Source: Cyprinodon diabolis
Lineage: Eukaryota > Chordata > Actinopteri > Cyprinodontiformes > Cyprinodontidae
Length of the DNA: 64,000 bases
Assembly (NCBI GenBank): GCA_030533445.1
Contig: CM060083.1
Coordinates: forward strand, 30,385,666-30,449,665
Direction of reading: 5' to 3'
Made by a program: the position numbers and the translations under genes. Within the stretch, counting starts at the first letter, position 1. Every line of letters begins with the position of its first letter. This document shows positions 1 through 11,551 of the stretch, piece after piece. The notes beneath the pieces were generated by a model. It worked only from the letters and a program-made list of their open reading frames with translations. It made no database searches and had not been told where the DNA came from.

Positions 1-1019
1 TGCTTTGATTTAAAAGCAAAATTCCTATGAATAAGGTATTCATATCATTTGTGAGTCTGTCTGCAAAGAAAATGTTAAGAAAAACCTGTATTCCTACTTG
101 ACAGAAGAAAAGAACACAGTCAACTTTGGATTTAGGGCAGGTTAAGTCCTTTAAAACAGCAAAACTTATTTTATAGACAGATTTTGCACAGCATTGATTG
201 GCTCTACAAGGTTATTTTTCTTTACAAAAAGAGAGATATGTGTATCCAAGTTTCAAAGCTCTAGGGACCTGTGTTGGGTTTATCTAATAAGAGAGACAAA
301 TGCTGTTAGCCCTGCCAAGACAATGAATAAACTGCCCACTATATTTCTCTTTAGGCATTTAATAGCAGCAATAAGAGTATTATTTCAAAGTTTACAGCAT
401 ACCAGCAACAGCTCAGACAAAACAAAAGCCTTATGCCTTATAGCAACAGTCAATCAATTAAAAAGTGTTGAAGGAGGTTTATTTTTGTGCCACTGCATTT
501 TTAGAGGCATCTTCATCTTTTCATGTACAAAGACCAATTCTCTCATATTATCTTCTGACATGCCAATCTTAAGAGGACAGCTCAGAAGAATGAATCACAT
601 GATTTGCCATTGATTTCTGCCTCTCACTAGAAGATAACTTAATGAACATGCAGCAAGCAGTCATACAATCCATCATAGTGATTCAGCAAGATAAGTGTCC
701 TCTTGGATTGACATGGAGGCAAAATAAAAGAGTGGTGGACACCTGAGTGTTGTCGGAAAAGGATCAATAGATTTATTAATCCCACTGACTGATAAGGAAT
801 GCAAGAATAATGAGGCTGTTGATGCTTGAGCAGTGATGACTCAAATCTTAGGAGACGGGCAAAGTGAAACAACAATGTACAAAAAAAAAATATTTAAAGT
901 GTTGAGTTTTAACAAAGAAATTAGATTATCAGGGACACATACGATGTTAGGAAAATTTTTTGCATCTCAGAGAAATTGTTTTTCTCCCAGTTTTTTATGC
1001 AATAACCTTGTGCCGTTTA
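1..1019. other. AT-rich stretch, nothing recognised
   Basis: I see no gene, RNA or recognisable repeat here. A 139-codon open frame at 194-613 (+) is low in complexity and shows no domain, signal peptide or splice-framed structure, so I do not call it. Confidence 0.6.
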
Positions 1020-1165
1020 TTTTTGAAGGTAAGCAGACAAGGGATTTGAAGAAAAGGGGAAGGCATGCGGCAAAGGTCACCAGGATGGGATTCGAACCTG
1101 TGACGAGGACCACAGCCTATGTACATGGATTGCACCCTAGGCCGTACCTATGCAGCAATTTGAAA
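1020..1165 (-). repeat. tRNA-derived SINE remnant
   Basis: Read on the minus strand, this contains a tRNA-type B box (GGTTCGAATCCC, complement of 1087-1098). About 40 nt upstream of it, near 1137-1154, is a degenerate A-box-like stretch, as in an internal RNA polymerase III promoter. Downstream of the B box comes a non-tRNA body of the kind that follows the tRNA head in fish SINEs (CCTTTGCCGCATG, then pyrimidine-rich). There is no clean cloverleaf or mature 3' end, so this is a SINE fossil and not a working tRNA. The family name was not determined. Confidence 0.6.
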
Positions 1166-4106
1166 GCAATATCATCAATCTGACAGGAAGAGAGACACTA
1201 GTAAGGCACACCAGCTTTGTGGAAAAAAGAAAATAAAATCTCTGAAAAGCAAGGTGAACCAATCCAGTTGGTCCCACCATGAGTTTGTCCAGTAAATGTT
1301 TTGAGATCATGTGGAGAGCCTGCATTGCTGGCCCTTCCATTTGCTACATTGTTAATGTTTTCTTTTATTGTTAACGAATCTTACTTTTTTTGTTTAAATT
1401 GATACTTGTGTAACATTTTCTGTCATTGTGCTCTTTTTTTTCATGCAAGAATCTACCCAAAAATGTGATTGCATATACCAGGGATCTAATGTCAAAATAA
1501 TCAGTATCATCTTTAGCTTATGTCTACTTGTTACAGCAGGAACTATAGATCATGTTTACTACCTGGCTTGTTTATGCTGTGGGAATTTCTGGTAAACACT
1601 CTCCAGTGGATACTTCAACTCACTCAGCAGGTGGTTTTGCACAGGGACCCTCTACGGAGCCAGTCTGACAGCGAAAAAGAAAACTGAAAAATTAGAGCTT
1701 GCAGAGTTGGACGCCAGCTGTGTGTTTTGGCCTTGAATCTAGACACATTAGTTATCAATGTTTTTTACAACCATAAACATTTCCAAACAGCCAGAAGTAA
1801 GTTAGAAATAGTAGTAACTTAATTTTACCAACTGACAAGCAATGTGCAGCGATGTGTGGGGTAAAGGCATCGATGTTTTACTTTGTAATTATGGCATCTT
1901 TTTTGGGAAGTCATAACATGGTTTTAAGGATAAATATTTTAGCTGATTTGAAACAATGACTTTTAAAACCCATCACACCTTAATTCAGAACACAAACCCC
2001 TTGTTTATCATTGCTTACCTTGCAATCAAGAAGAATTGTCATGAGATTTGAAAACTCACAAACTCCCCAAAATACATCAAGCCAGAAGAGAACACATGCG
2101 TTAGAGACGCAGTGACGTGTGTGACATCAACTTGTCAACAGACGTGGAAGGCTTAAGCAAAACAAACATGGCTGCACCGTTTTCAGGTAGAATACACTGT
2201 ACTTATTTTTTTTAAAACAAGCAAAAGGACATTCATTTTGCTTTTACCTTTGTGGATGGGAAGCAGAAGTGGCAGTTTGATTCATTAGTTAGTGAAACAA
2301 AGAATGTGTTATGTGTCAGCTAATTCTGCTGTTGTCATTTTCTAAAAGCTCAGCATGGGAGGCAGTGACCCAATCAGAATGAAGGAATTACAAACATGTT
2401 ATAAAGGAGGCTTTTCCAGATCGATACCATGGAGAGTTCAAATTGAACCACGTGTGCTGCATCAATCTGGTCTAAGTCTATTTAACTAAGATGGCTTCTT
2501 TACCTCACTATTTAAGAGTATTTGGTTTTCCTCTGCTCCAGCTCTAAAGGTCAGGAGAGTTATCCTCTGTTCCCTCTATGGCACACTTTGTCCCAGTTTC
2601 CCCACCAGATGGGCACACTTTTTAACTACTGAATCAACTTTGCTAGGATAATCGTGGGTTTGCATATTAAGATTACAAATGTAAGCTTTAGGTTGTATAA
2701 AATATTGATCTTAATGAATAAAGTTAATCCTGATCTGCTTATGCCATAATTCTTCTAAAAGTTTAATTCAGGTTTAGTTAGTAATCATGTCACTAACATA
2801 GACAGGAGAACTTTGCTGAAATGATCAGAGGCTGTCTCTCTCTACTATGCTGGGCACATTTCCACAGAATCTATATCTCATCTGCTGTGATCTGCCCTTT
2901 GTTCGACTGCAGAAGAGTTTTTCCAAAGGTCACATGGTGGAAAGCAGAGGCAACACGAAGAAATCATCAATCCAGATCAATAGAGTGTGATGCTCGTGGA
3001 TGGAATGGTTGTCATATTGAAATAGCACTTGACAGCAATCCGTTCAGATGTAAATATGCCAAAAAACTCCACAACAAACATAAAATCTCCTTTTTGTTAT
3101 TTTAATTGCATTTGTGTGCATCAACAAGAAAAGGATCTTCTTGCAAACAAATTAGTTTCTGACAACACAGCAGAATAACTTAAAAATTATATTGAATCAA
3201 AAATGAAAAGATAAATAAACCTCTGCTACTTTCTAGTTCTAAAAAATTATATATGAATCTAGCAGGTTTTAATTAATACATTTAAGAAATCAAGCTTTTT
3301 TATATTAATCTGTTTCTTGGGCTCAGTTGTGTGTATTGTTGCAGAGCCAATATGAAAGAGCTCATCACTTCTCAATTACCAAGGGGTTTTACTTTACACT
3401 GAATCGTTTCAGTTTTGTGATTTTCCTGCTCTAGAGTAAAGCCTTTTTCTTAAAGTGAACAAGCTAACTGACAGAATTGATAGAAAACAGCTGAAAAGAA
3501 ACAACTACAGGGAAGCAGAATTGACAGGAACTCTGTGCGGAGCATTCATAGGGGGGCCAGATATCTAAGCTTACCAGTAAACACCAGCATCTACCTGTTA
3601 AACCATCAACATCTTCTGGTATGGCAGATCAAAGATGCCTGCACTCAAAAGTTCTTATCAACACTAAAGCACAGCACTCGACTGTGAAGAACTAGGCTGT
3701 AAAGGGGATTGCTGCCTTTTAGACGCAAGGGTTTTGGAGTGAGTGAGGGGAACAAAATCCAAATTATTTTCAATACAAACATGAACATGTGGCTGTTTGA
3801 GATATCTGGAGTTGAGAAAATGTTGGCTTTAGGTTTTCCTTCACTAGCATTGCAAAGGGATACTTTGCTGATCCCCCCACATGGCACAGCTGAGCTCTTT
3901 AAACAAATTACTATCAATAGCCAGTTTTACTGTTTAAACATCTATGCATTGGACATGAAAACAAACAGTTTGAAAAACCAACATAAATAATTTCAACAGA
4001 AGTAATAATGAAAAATATAAATAAAAGGTTTCCTAAAATTCAGGTGCAGCAACCACTTTAGAAACACACTGTAACCAGAAAGCATTTACATCCTTTTATT
4101 ATTTCT
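1166..4106. other. Non-coding stretch, nothing recognised
   Basis: About 2.9 kb without a supported gene or clear repeat. The open frames at 2821-3105 (+) and 3645-3990 (both strands) are short and have no recognisable motif. Confidence 0.55.
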
Positions 4107-4560
4107 AGGGCTGAAACAATTAATTGGATTAAACGTGATTAATAGATTATTTTAATAATCGTCAACTAATTTAGTAATCTGTTAAAAATAATAATTATAA
4201 TACATTTTATTTAACAGCCCCTTTCTGGACACTCAAGGTCACTTTACATAAAATACAAAAAAATAAATAAAAAGAAAGATGAAAATCCAAAAATCCAAAC
4301 ACAGGAACATAAAAATAGTTAATGGATAGGGAAAAGATTAGATTATTAATAGTTAATTTGGGTGTAGAAACTCTAAAATGTGCTTTTAGCTAACAGAGAT
4401 AACCACCTTGAGCAAAAATGATAACAAAATTGTAAAGAAAAATACAAAGATATTTCTAAACCTTTAGATAAAAAATCTTTTTCGTCTGTGAAATGCTTTA
4501 TCCAGAGCTCCTCAGGTAGAAAAGTTTTAGTTTCACCTAGTTTAATTTAGCAAAAAAGTC
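4107..4560. repeat. Mosaic of old interspersed repeats
   Basis: It opens with GGGCTGAAACAATTAATTGG followed by repeated ATTAAT/TAATCG-type words (4111-4185). This is a terminal pattern I associate with a common fish non-autonomous DNA element. At about 4190-4260 a different piece interrupts it: on the minus strand it reads like a LINE 3' end (AAAGTGACCTTGAGTGTCC, then an AAATAAAAT tail). The sequence to about 4560 again resembles the first element. The nesting order is inference; family names were not assigned. Confidence 0.4.
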
Positions 4561-4626
4561 TTCTTTAAGGAACCTTTTGCTATTCTGTCCTATCCGTTTG
4601 CTATCCTAAAAAAAGGACTTACAGGT

Positions 4627-4817
4627 ACATATGGGGACATTCAACTGGTCCCTATAAGGTAAAGTTCTGTTCTTTGAGTTGGGGTTAGGTTTAGGACTAA
4701 GGTGTGAATTCAGTTTAGGTTAGGATTAGGTATATCTTGGTAATAGTCAGGGTTAGGGTAAGGATCTGGGTTAGGCCATATAAAATGAATGCAAGTCAAT
4801 GAAATGTCCCCATATGT
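4627..4817. mobile_element. TIR-bounded element with telomere-like core
   Basis: The ends are perfect 15-bp inverted repeats: ACATATGGGGACATT at 4627-4641 and its complement at 4803-4817. The 160-bp interior is dominated by degenerate GGTTAGG/GGGTTAGG words at about 4680-4775. No reading frame is present. It is probably a miniature non-autonomous element, or a remnant, whose interior expanded as an interstitial telomere-like minisatellite. Confidence 0.5.
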
Positions 4818-4829
4818 CATGAAAACAAA

Positions 4830-4849
4830 TGTGTGTGTGTGTGTGTGTG
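4830..4849. repeat. (TG)10 microsatellite
   Basis: An uninterrupted TG dinucleotide run, directly followed by a G-rich stretch. It lies just outside the right inverted repeat of the preceding element. Confidence 0.9.
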
Positions 4850-6150
4850 GTGGGAAGGGGGTTGTGGAATCAGGTAAAAAGAGAAGGAAACTTACTTAAA
4901 TGTTTGATACACTTGACAAGTTGGGTAATATAAAATAACTGACACTGACAAGGTTACATTTTTAAAAATGATCTTGTAAATGAAATTCTTATATTCATAT
5001 TAAAAAATTTTTTTGACATAAGCAAGTCATGGTCAAATGTTTGTACTTTTACATAACGTATGTCAAGAGCAACTTTTTTTTTTTTTAGTTGCAACAACAT
5101 CGCAAAAAAATGCTTAGAGTCACACTGAGAAACTTTTACAAACTACACAGGTATAGACTTAATGTATTGTGTGAAAATCAGTGGGCCACAGTAATAAAAG
5201 TCACCAAACTGATTAAATAAATTCCTTTAGGCCTTTTCCTCTGAAGGCAGACTGTCACTACTGGAACTATTGCTGCTTCCTGCCTGTCGAAAGCCACTGT
5301 GTATAAAGCAGTCGCAGCAAAGCGGCATGTCCACGGGCATCCTATGTCAGCTGGTTGACCTACTTTATTCTCTGTAAGGTCCCGCAGCTCCCTCCAGAAC
5401 AACTTTACCACAAAGACACCATTTTGTCTTCATTAGACCAACAAAATGTCACTGCATTCAGCAAGCTTTACAAATGACACAAGATTTGTTTACAGTGCGT
5501 TGACTACTTATTCCAAATCAAAGAAATAAACATATGAGTATTGATAGAGCCAGGTTCATTTAATTGGATTTGCTGTCACTGAAATGGAGACAACGCCGTA
5601 AGGGAGGCTGCCTCCTGATGCAACTAGAATAACCTACAGTGACAGTGAGAGAGTGAGCACTGAGATGTTCCCACTGGCACTTTGTGGCCCAATGTTGGTC
5701 AGCATCCCAATTAGCATTCACACCATGCAGCTGCAGCTTTAAATCATTAATGAGGTTCAAATTAAATACAGTTGCAAATCATGATCAGTGATGTTTAATT
5801 ACTGCTAATAATAACAACTGACCATCTGTCAAGTGGCAAAATACAAGAAAACAGCAGCTAGATTCTCCTCAAGTAAATCTTTGAGTGACTTGGTTTAGAA
5901 GTCACAATTACCTCATGTGGATTTAGGCAATAAGTGTTATACTATACACATACATAAATGTACATCTGAAAAATTTGGACTATTGCAGAAAAGATTAACT
6001 GCTTTTGTCACCCTTTTCAGAAACTCAAAAGATACCCCCAAAAAATCAGTGCTTCTGAAAATATAAATATTGTATTAAAAAAAAAAAAAAAAGGCAAAAT
6101 ATGACTGTTAGCTCAAGACATATGCAAATGTTCTCTGAGCCTTTAAATCT
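4850..6150. other. Non-coding stretch, nothing recognised
   Basis: AT-rich, with homopolymer runs (T at about 5075, A16 at 6077-6092). A slightly more GC-rich part at 5180-5420 and 5570-5760 has only short open frames without motifs. Confidence 0.5.
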
Positions 6151-6570
6151 GTACCCCCCGGCTCACACCGACTCCGGTCTTACCGTTGCGGTGCGGTGGG
6201 TGCGGCGCCGCAGTGATTCCAAGTCATTAAAAAGACGTAAACCTCTCTCACCGGCTGCTGAGCTGTCCGGCTGCGGTTACCGAGACACTCCGGCGCTGGA
6301 GAAAATTCAGCAAGAAAGCTATCCTTGCGGCGTGCCGGAGCCCTCCGCAACAAGCTCTCGCAAATATCCTTATTTGGGCCGTGTTATCGCGTGAAGTTAT
6401 GTGAACTCAAGTGAACTTCTGTTCTCGTGAGTTAAATCTCCGGACCTGTTGCTGGAGCCGCAGAGCCGCACCGCACCGTAGTCTAAAGGGCGGTGTGAGA
6501 GGGGGTGTGCGGGAGTTGCGGTCTCCGTCGGCTCGGTAACCGCACCGGAGCCAGTGTGAGCAAGGGGTAA
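6151..6570. mobile_element. GC-rich TIR element, non-autonomous
   Basis: An abrupt GC- and CpG-rich island of about 420 bp in AT-rich DNA. The left end (CCCCCCGGCTCACACCGACT) and the complement of the right end (CCCCTTGCTCACACTGGCTC) are imperfect inverted repeats that continue inward with CCGGT...ACCG words. TA flanks both ends (6152-6153 and 6568-6569). The open frames inside lack motifs. I read it as a fish MITE; the superfamily is uncertain. Confidence 0.5.
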
Positions 6571-7911
6571 GCCACACAATTATTGGACAGTTGTAAAATA
6601 CACTGAAACATTTGAGAGACTGGAGTCAACTGAACAAATCTTCCACATGTCAAAGGACCCCTGAAGCTAAAACTACATCAGAAGTATCTTGGACCATTTT
6701 TTAGTGGCCAAAATCTTCTTTTTTTTTTAGACTGAAATAATTTTTCTTTTCATTTGGAAGTTAACGCCTCAGCATTTGGAGGAAGAGTGCAGAGGTGAGA
6801 AATAGATATAGCTGGGAGTCCAGACAGATGTTTCCAGTTAGCACTAATTTGAAGTACCACTTCTCAGTGGTACTTAAATTTACCCTTATGACAAAACAAT
6901 TTAAATTCATAAATAAGCCAAGCAGTTCCTGCTGAAAGGGAAACAAACTATATTTTCATTCAAGATGGTAATATTTTAAACAAACACATGCAATGTTTAG
7001 AAATTGCAACAGTAACAATGGAAATTGTGAGCTTAAATGTCCATCAACTAAAACTAACCATTTTTTCTTGGTTCAAAATTTAACCAATAATTTTTGCTTC
7101 AGCACACAATGACACATCAGATTAGATAAAGTATTTATCTATACCACAGTGGGTTCAGTAATATAGCTGCTAGTTAATCTGACACCTGAAAAAGAAACAA
7201 CAAACATGCCTGCTTACTCATGCATCCATGTGAACCTTCCCCTCTGATTCCGTTGATTTATACCATCTGAGCTGCTTTTTATATCATTCAGCATGATGGC
7301 TGCTGATTAATGCAATCTAAACATATTAACTTGCACTGTATGGAATAAAACAAGATTATATTCCAGACTGTAAATGAACACCAACATCTCTTTCTGCTCC
7401 TGCCTTCATCAAGGCTGCGCACCAGGTGGCAGACTGCTCAGCTAAGTTGGCTGCTCTGTGCTATAATTACCTTGTCTAAACACTACAGCGACAACCGTAA
7501 CACTCTTCTGCACAAAACACTTTGGACCTGTTCATGAGGCCAGAATTTGAGAGTCGTAATGATGTTGTTTACTTGCAACTTTTTTCCTCAGAGTGGTGCA
7601 CAGTCATTTAAATGTTCTGCTCTCATTTTCAAACATTTAAGTAGAAGACAGCGGCTATGGCAGCGCGGCAACAGCAGGAGGCGGAAGCAGCAGGGGACAT
7701 GCCAGAGGGTACATTGCCGAGACACGTCTTAACGACTAAGGCCAGATTGGGCTCGGTGGGGAGAAAGGAGATGGTTGCTCTTTGAAAGCCTGCACAGTGT
7801 CTGGAGATGTGGTCCTCATGGCTGCGGAGCTTGTTATCCACAGAAAAAACACAGCTCTGATGGGGCTCTGTGTCTTCTTCTAAACCCCTGCACATGTCTG
7901 CTTGAATAGAA
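6571..7911. other. Non-coding stretch with one short hairpin
   Basis: Nothing gene-like. At about 6848-6878 a small inverted repeat (AAGTACCAC, 6-nt loop, GTGGTACTT) is extended by AT pairs with one bulge. A moderately GC-rich patch at 7640-7880 has no recognisable coding content. Confidence 0.5.
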
Positions 7912-7942
7912 CCCCCCCCCACCCCCCCCCCCCCACCCCCCC
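7912..7942. repeat. Poly(C) tract, C9-A-C13-A-C7
   Basis: Three long C tracts are separated by single A residues. The complementary strand has the base pattern of a strong potential G-quadruplex. It may also be a region of poor sequence accuracy. Confidence 0.9.
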
Positions 7943-8094
7943 TTGGAAGTATGCATTAATCAATTTTACATTTCCAGCTCATCAAAAATTTACCAGCCTT
8001 TTCCCATGTTGTTCTTTTAGGGTAGCTATATTAATTTCCCACATAGAATTGTTTTTATTCATAACAGCTTTAAATACGGAAAAAAGAAAATGTC

Positions 8095-8690
8095 TTCCAA
8101 AACTATTTGCAACCTTTTACAAACTTAAAGCTCAATTTTATGTGACAAACCAAAGCAAAGCTGTTTACGAGTGCAAGGTGGAATAAAACTTCTATAGATT
8201 TAAAAATAATTTTAAAAACAATAAACAAGAAACATATGCTTAGCATTTGTAAATAATTCTCATCTGGAAAATTAATGAGTGCAGCACAATTGCATAGCTA
8301 CTAAAACTCTGATGTCTACCCAAACTGAAGCTTGGACCTAGAGGAACTGTCTGAAATGCAACAACCTAAGGTATGTGCTAGCAAATCAACACCACTTCTC
8401 CCCCCTAACACACTAACCTTACAATGACACTTGAGGGTGATAGCATCATGCTAGGGTGTGGTTTTCTAGAACACGTAATCAAGATCGATATTAAAGTTAT
8501 TGTAGCTGAATACAGGGTTAACCTGAAAGAAAACTTATGAGAAGCTGCATACGACTTGAGACTCGAGTGGAATATCACCTCCTAGCAGGACAATTGACAT
8601 AAAAAACTACTTTAATGGTTTATATCAATGCATATTCATGAGTGAGTGGCCTATTATATAGGTCAGAAACCATAAGAAACCAGAGAGCTT
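8095..8690 (+). pseudogene. Decayed Tc1-like element (relic A)
   Basis: This is an eroded copy of a Tc1-like family that recurs in this window. The 8130-8250 part matches ITR-type sequence (TTATGTGACAAACC... GCATTTGTA). At 8430-8460 comes the GATAGCATCATGCTAGGGTG region, and 8505-8600 contains GAAAACTTATGAGAAGC... GACTTGAGACT... TAGCAGGACAATT, which ends at the second catalytic Asp region (xQD) of Tc1 transposases. The same words recur, diverged and on the opposite strand, at 16930-17520. Indels and stops break the frame throughout, and much of the N-terminal coding part is missing. It cannot make transposase. The family assignment rests on in-window similarity and my recollection of a very common fish element. 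Confidence 0.55.
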
Positions 8691-8820
8691 TTTTTTTCCT
8701 CTGTTGAGCCTATAAAAACATTAAGGGCCAAAAACCTACATGAAGCAGATAAGATAAGATTACTAGAGTAAAAAAACCTAGTAAAAAAAGAGAAAAAAAA
8801 TAGAGTTGAAGTCGAGGACT

Positions 8821-9787
8821 AATGCTACGTTCAGACCGCACTCGCTAGGCAGGCAGTTTACATGCAAAGTCAATGGTTGACGTGCATCAAGGCGCAGCGA
8901 AAGGTCCTGCAGTGTCTTTTGGATAGGAGGAGCAGTGCTTCTGAGCAGGTGGAAGAGCACGTCATGACGCTCGATGCGCCACATCAACCAATCAGACAAG
9001 TTGATCTGGGAGCTGGCAGGGAGACAGACACAGCACTGCTGATGCAGGTCGCTATGATCACTCCTCTGAAACAGTTTATTAAGGCGTGAATTAACTTAAA
9101 ATGTCCAAACCTGTCCGCAAAATATATTTGATTTTACTATTCTGGTGCCTGCAGTTTGGATTATGTACATAAAAAAAACTTTCAGCCGCCACGAACAGTA
9201 GCGGAAATTCCTCAAGAGGCGACTGTGCCAGAGGCTGCTGTTGAATGGAATTCCCAGTAACAGAGCACCACTGGTTTACAGGGGTCTAAGTGTTCCCGAC
9301 AGTAAAATATTATTTGAAGGCAGGATCGTAATCTTGATGAACTGACTGCGCAGATTAAGTTTTCATGTGGACTTTCTCACATATTAAAATTACTTTTTAC
9401 CCACTTATATTGGTAAATATAGAAGAGCCGCCCTCTTCCATTGAACACAGGAGCAGCAGGAGCATCAGATGCATCTGAACGCACTTCGCCTCAATGTGTA
9501 CAAGGATAAAAAGTGAATCAGCAGAAGCTTTTTGCTGCCTCCAACCCTTGCGGTATAAACGTAGCAATATTCATCAAAATACGCCAAGCAACTCTTTTGA
9601 TTTCATCCGCCATTGTTACATGCAAAGAAAGGATAGGGTAGCTCCTCCCAACGGACATCAGATCAAATTTTGGATCGCGCAGCTACAGCAGCAAAGATGC
9701 TTCAGAACTAAACTTGTAAAAGCATAAAAAATGAAGCAGCACGGACGTTTTTGCTGCTTCCCAAGCTTGCGGTCTGAATGTAGCATT
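8821..9787. mobile_element. 967-bp TIR DNA element, non-autonomous
   Basis: The ends are 20-bp inverted repeats with one mismatch: AATGCTACGTTCAGACCGCA at 8821-8840, and the complement with ACA for ACG at 9768-9787. TA flanks are possible if the first A is excluded. The interior has no long frame. Two right-end-like blocks are present, about 9521-9570 and 9736-9788; both run from GCAG through TTTTTGCTGC and TTGCGGT to GTAGCA. A 14-bp palindrome (TCAGATGCATCTGA, 9465-9478) followed by GAACGCACTTCGC resembles a left end. This suggests a nested or duplicated copy of the same family. Superfamily uncertain. Confidence 0.55.
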
Positions 9788-9835
9788 ATTTCAAATAAAA
9801 CAGCAGTACTTACTCATTGTAAGGTCCTTTGCAAG

Positions 9836-9954
9836 TTTTTTTTTTTTTTTTTTGGTATAAATATGTTCCTTTTGCATGAAAAAAGTTCCCTTTGAAACAA
9901 CATTAGTCAATTCTTAGTTAGTCTGGACCTGGAAAAAAAAAAAAAAAAAAAAAA
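9836..9954. repeat. T18 and A22 tracts in inverted arrangement
   Basis: T18 at 9836-9853 and A22 at 9933-9954 flank about 80 bp of unremarkable sequence. This could be two retroposed tails in opposite orientation or independent slippage tracts. Confidence 0.8.
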
Positions 9955-11508
9955 CAGAAAACTGGTCTCATCAAAATCCATATCTAAATTTAGAACCGGC
10001 GACAGGATTTTCTGTTCACTTACATAATCCACCCGGATTTAATTATTCAAGTATACATGCATAGAGGAATAGACAGAGATTGCAATGTGTGATTGCACAG
10101 AGCTGCTGGAAACAAATGCATGAAGACTACTTTTGGCAGGGTTAACAAGAAAAGGAAGAAATGCTTTCTAGATTTTCATTTCTAAAATGTATGAGAAATC
10201 ACTGCATTATTTACCTTCCTCTTTAAAACCATGCACAATTTTGTACTAATCTTTTTGCAGGAGTGATGTAGGGCAGAAATAGCTTATGGGCCCCTTACTA
10301 ACAATTCTTAGAATAGGAAATTTTCTTTCATTTCTTAATGAATCACTTTACTACAGATACAAAAAAAAAAAAAAATCTACCAAAAACACAAAAAAGCTTT
10401 TGTTAATTTAACTAGTGAAATTCAAGCTTCTTTAGAAAGAGGTTTGGAAATCCATTTAAAAAATGCAGATGGCATTTGTTCAAACTATAAAGTCAGGTTT
10501 TTCATGCTTTAAACATGAGTGCATTCAAATAATTCAGGAAAATGATTTTCTGATGATGATGCTGATGAGGATAATAATTCTTCAAGTGAATATGCAGTCT
10601 CTGACATTTAGCAGCGGTGCACACTTTTTTCCCCAAATTATCTTGTGCTTACATATTGCAGAGGCAGTTTTTGTGTGTTTCATTCTTCTAACACAAAAGC
10701 TTGATAATGAGCGATAGCGACGGTCATATGATAATTCTGACCCGCCACAAGCGATTGTGTCCGCCAGCGTCAGCAATTTTGACAATTCTTCTACAGACAA
10801 TTGTCTTCCTGTCCATCAAAGAAATGCCTGCAGTAAAGTGGGGAATCTAGGACACCTCAAGGAAGCCCGTAGCACAAATCATCTCATGCCTTTGCCACAC
10901 TCACGTTGAAATATAGCTTAAGAGACAAATGTACATACCTGGAGGTCCCATTGATATGACAAAGAAAATCACAAATCACTACGGTGATATTTTTAGACCC
11001 CTGCGCCTCCGCTGGGCCGAACACAGTGGGAATTCTGAGCGATTGCTCCTCTAAATAATGTAAAGTATGTTTCTCTGGGCACCCGAGAGGCCTGAGATAC
11101 AAAATGACTTTAATGACAGGAAAGAACTGATGTGATGCTTTGCCACAAAAGTCTTTCCATGTTTCCTTCACCATCATGCATCTTAGTGGTCTTTTAAAGC
11201 ACGAGGCCTGCACTTTACTAAGAGCCACAGCAGATAAAAGCAACATATTAAATATATAGCTGGAAGTCAGAGCAAGTAATAGTGAATTTTACTGTCTCAT
11301 GTTACACACTTTAAGCTGAATAACAAAAATCATATCAGAAAGAAGAAAAAGACCATCAAGGCAGATCAAAGAAGGGTGATTTTGAAAAGGTTTCAACTAG
11401 TGTAGAATTTTTAGACATGATTCATTTTCAATATTCTACATTTTGGACCTTTTCAAAGATCTGTATGATTTAATTACATGTATCTTTATAAATTGTGAAA
11501 ATTGTATC
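9955..11508. other. Non-coding stretch, nothing recognised
   Basis: No supported gene. A GATGATGATGCTGATGAGG stretch at about 10550 would read as acidic residues in one frame but is quickly closed by stops. The 10,884-11,246 region is somewhat less AT-rich, without motifs. Confidence 0.5.
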
Positions 11509-11551
11509 ATCTTAATTAAACCACATGGTTGCCATGTGGTTTAATTAAGAT
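11509..11551. repeat. Perfect 20-bp inverted repeat, 3-nt loop
   Basis: The left arm 11509-11528 begins ATCTTAATTAAACC. The loop TTG is 11529-11531. The right arm 11532-11551 is the exact reverse complement. The structure is self-contained and is not part of any element end I recognise. Confidence 0.95.

Noticed and set aside
194..613. 139-codon open frame
   Set aside because: No recognisable domain, biased AT composition and no splice or promoter context; chance frames of this size are expected in 64 kb.
1087..1160. Functional tRNA gene on the minus strand
   Set aside because: B box present, but the A box and stems are degenerate and a SINE body follows directly.
6101..6394. GC-rich first exon with CpG-island promoter
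   Set aside because: The block has inverted ends and an abrupt composition change typical of a MITE, and there is no downstream exon.
7912..7942. Functional G-quadruplex promoter element
   Set aside because: The C tract is striking, but with no gene near it there is nothing to support a regulatory role.
10540..10820. Acidic-residue stretch suggesting the N-terminus of a piggyBac-type transposase
   Set aside because: Acidic codons occur in one frame only briefly, stops follow and no catalytic region is present nearby.
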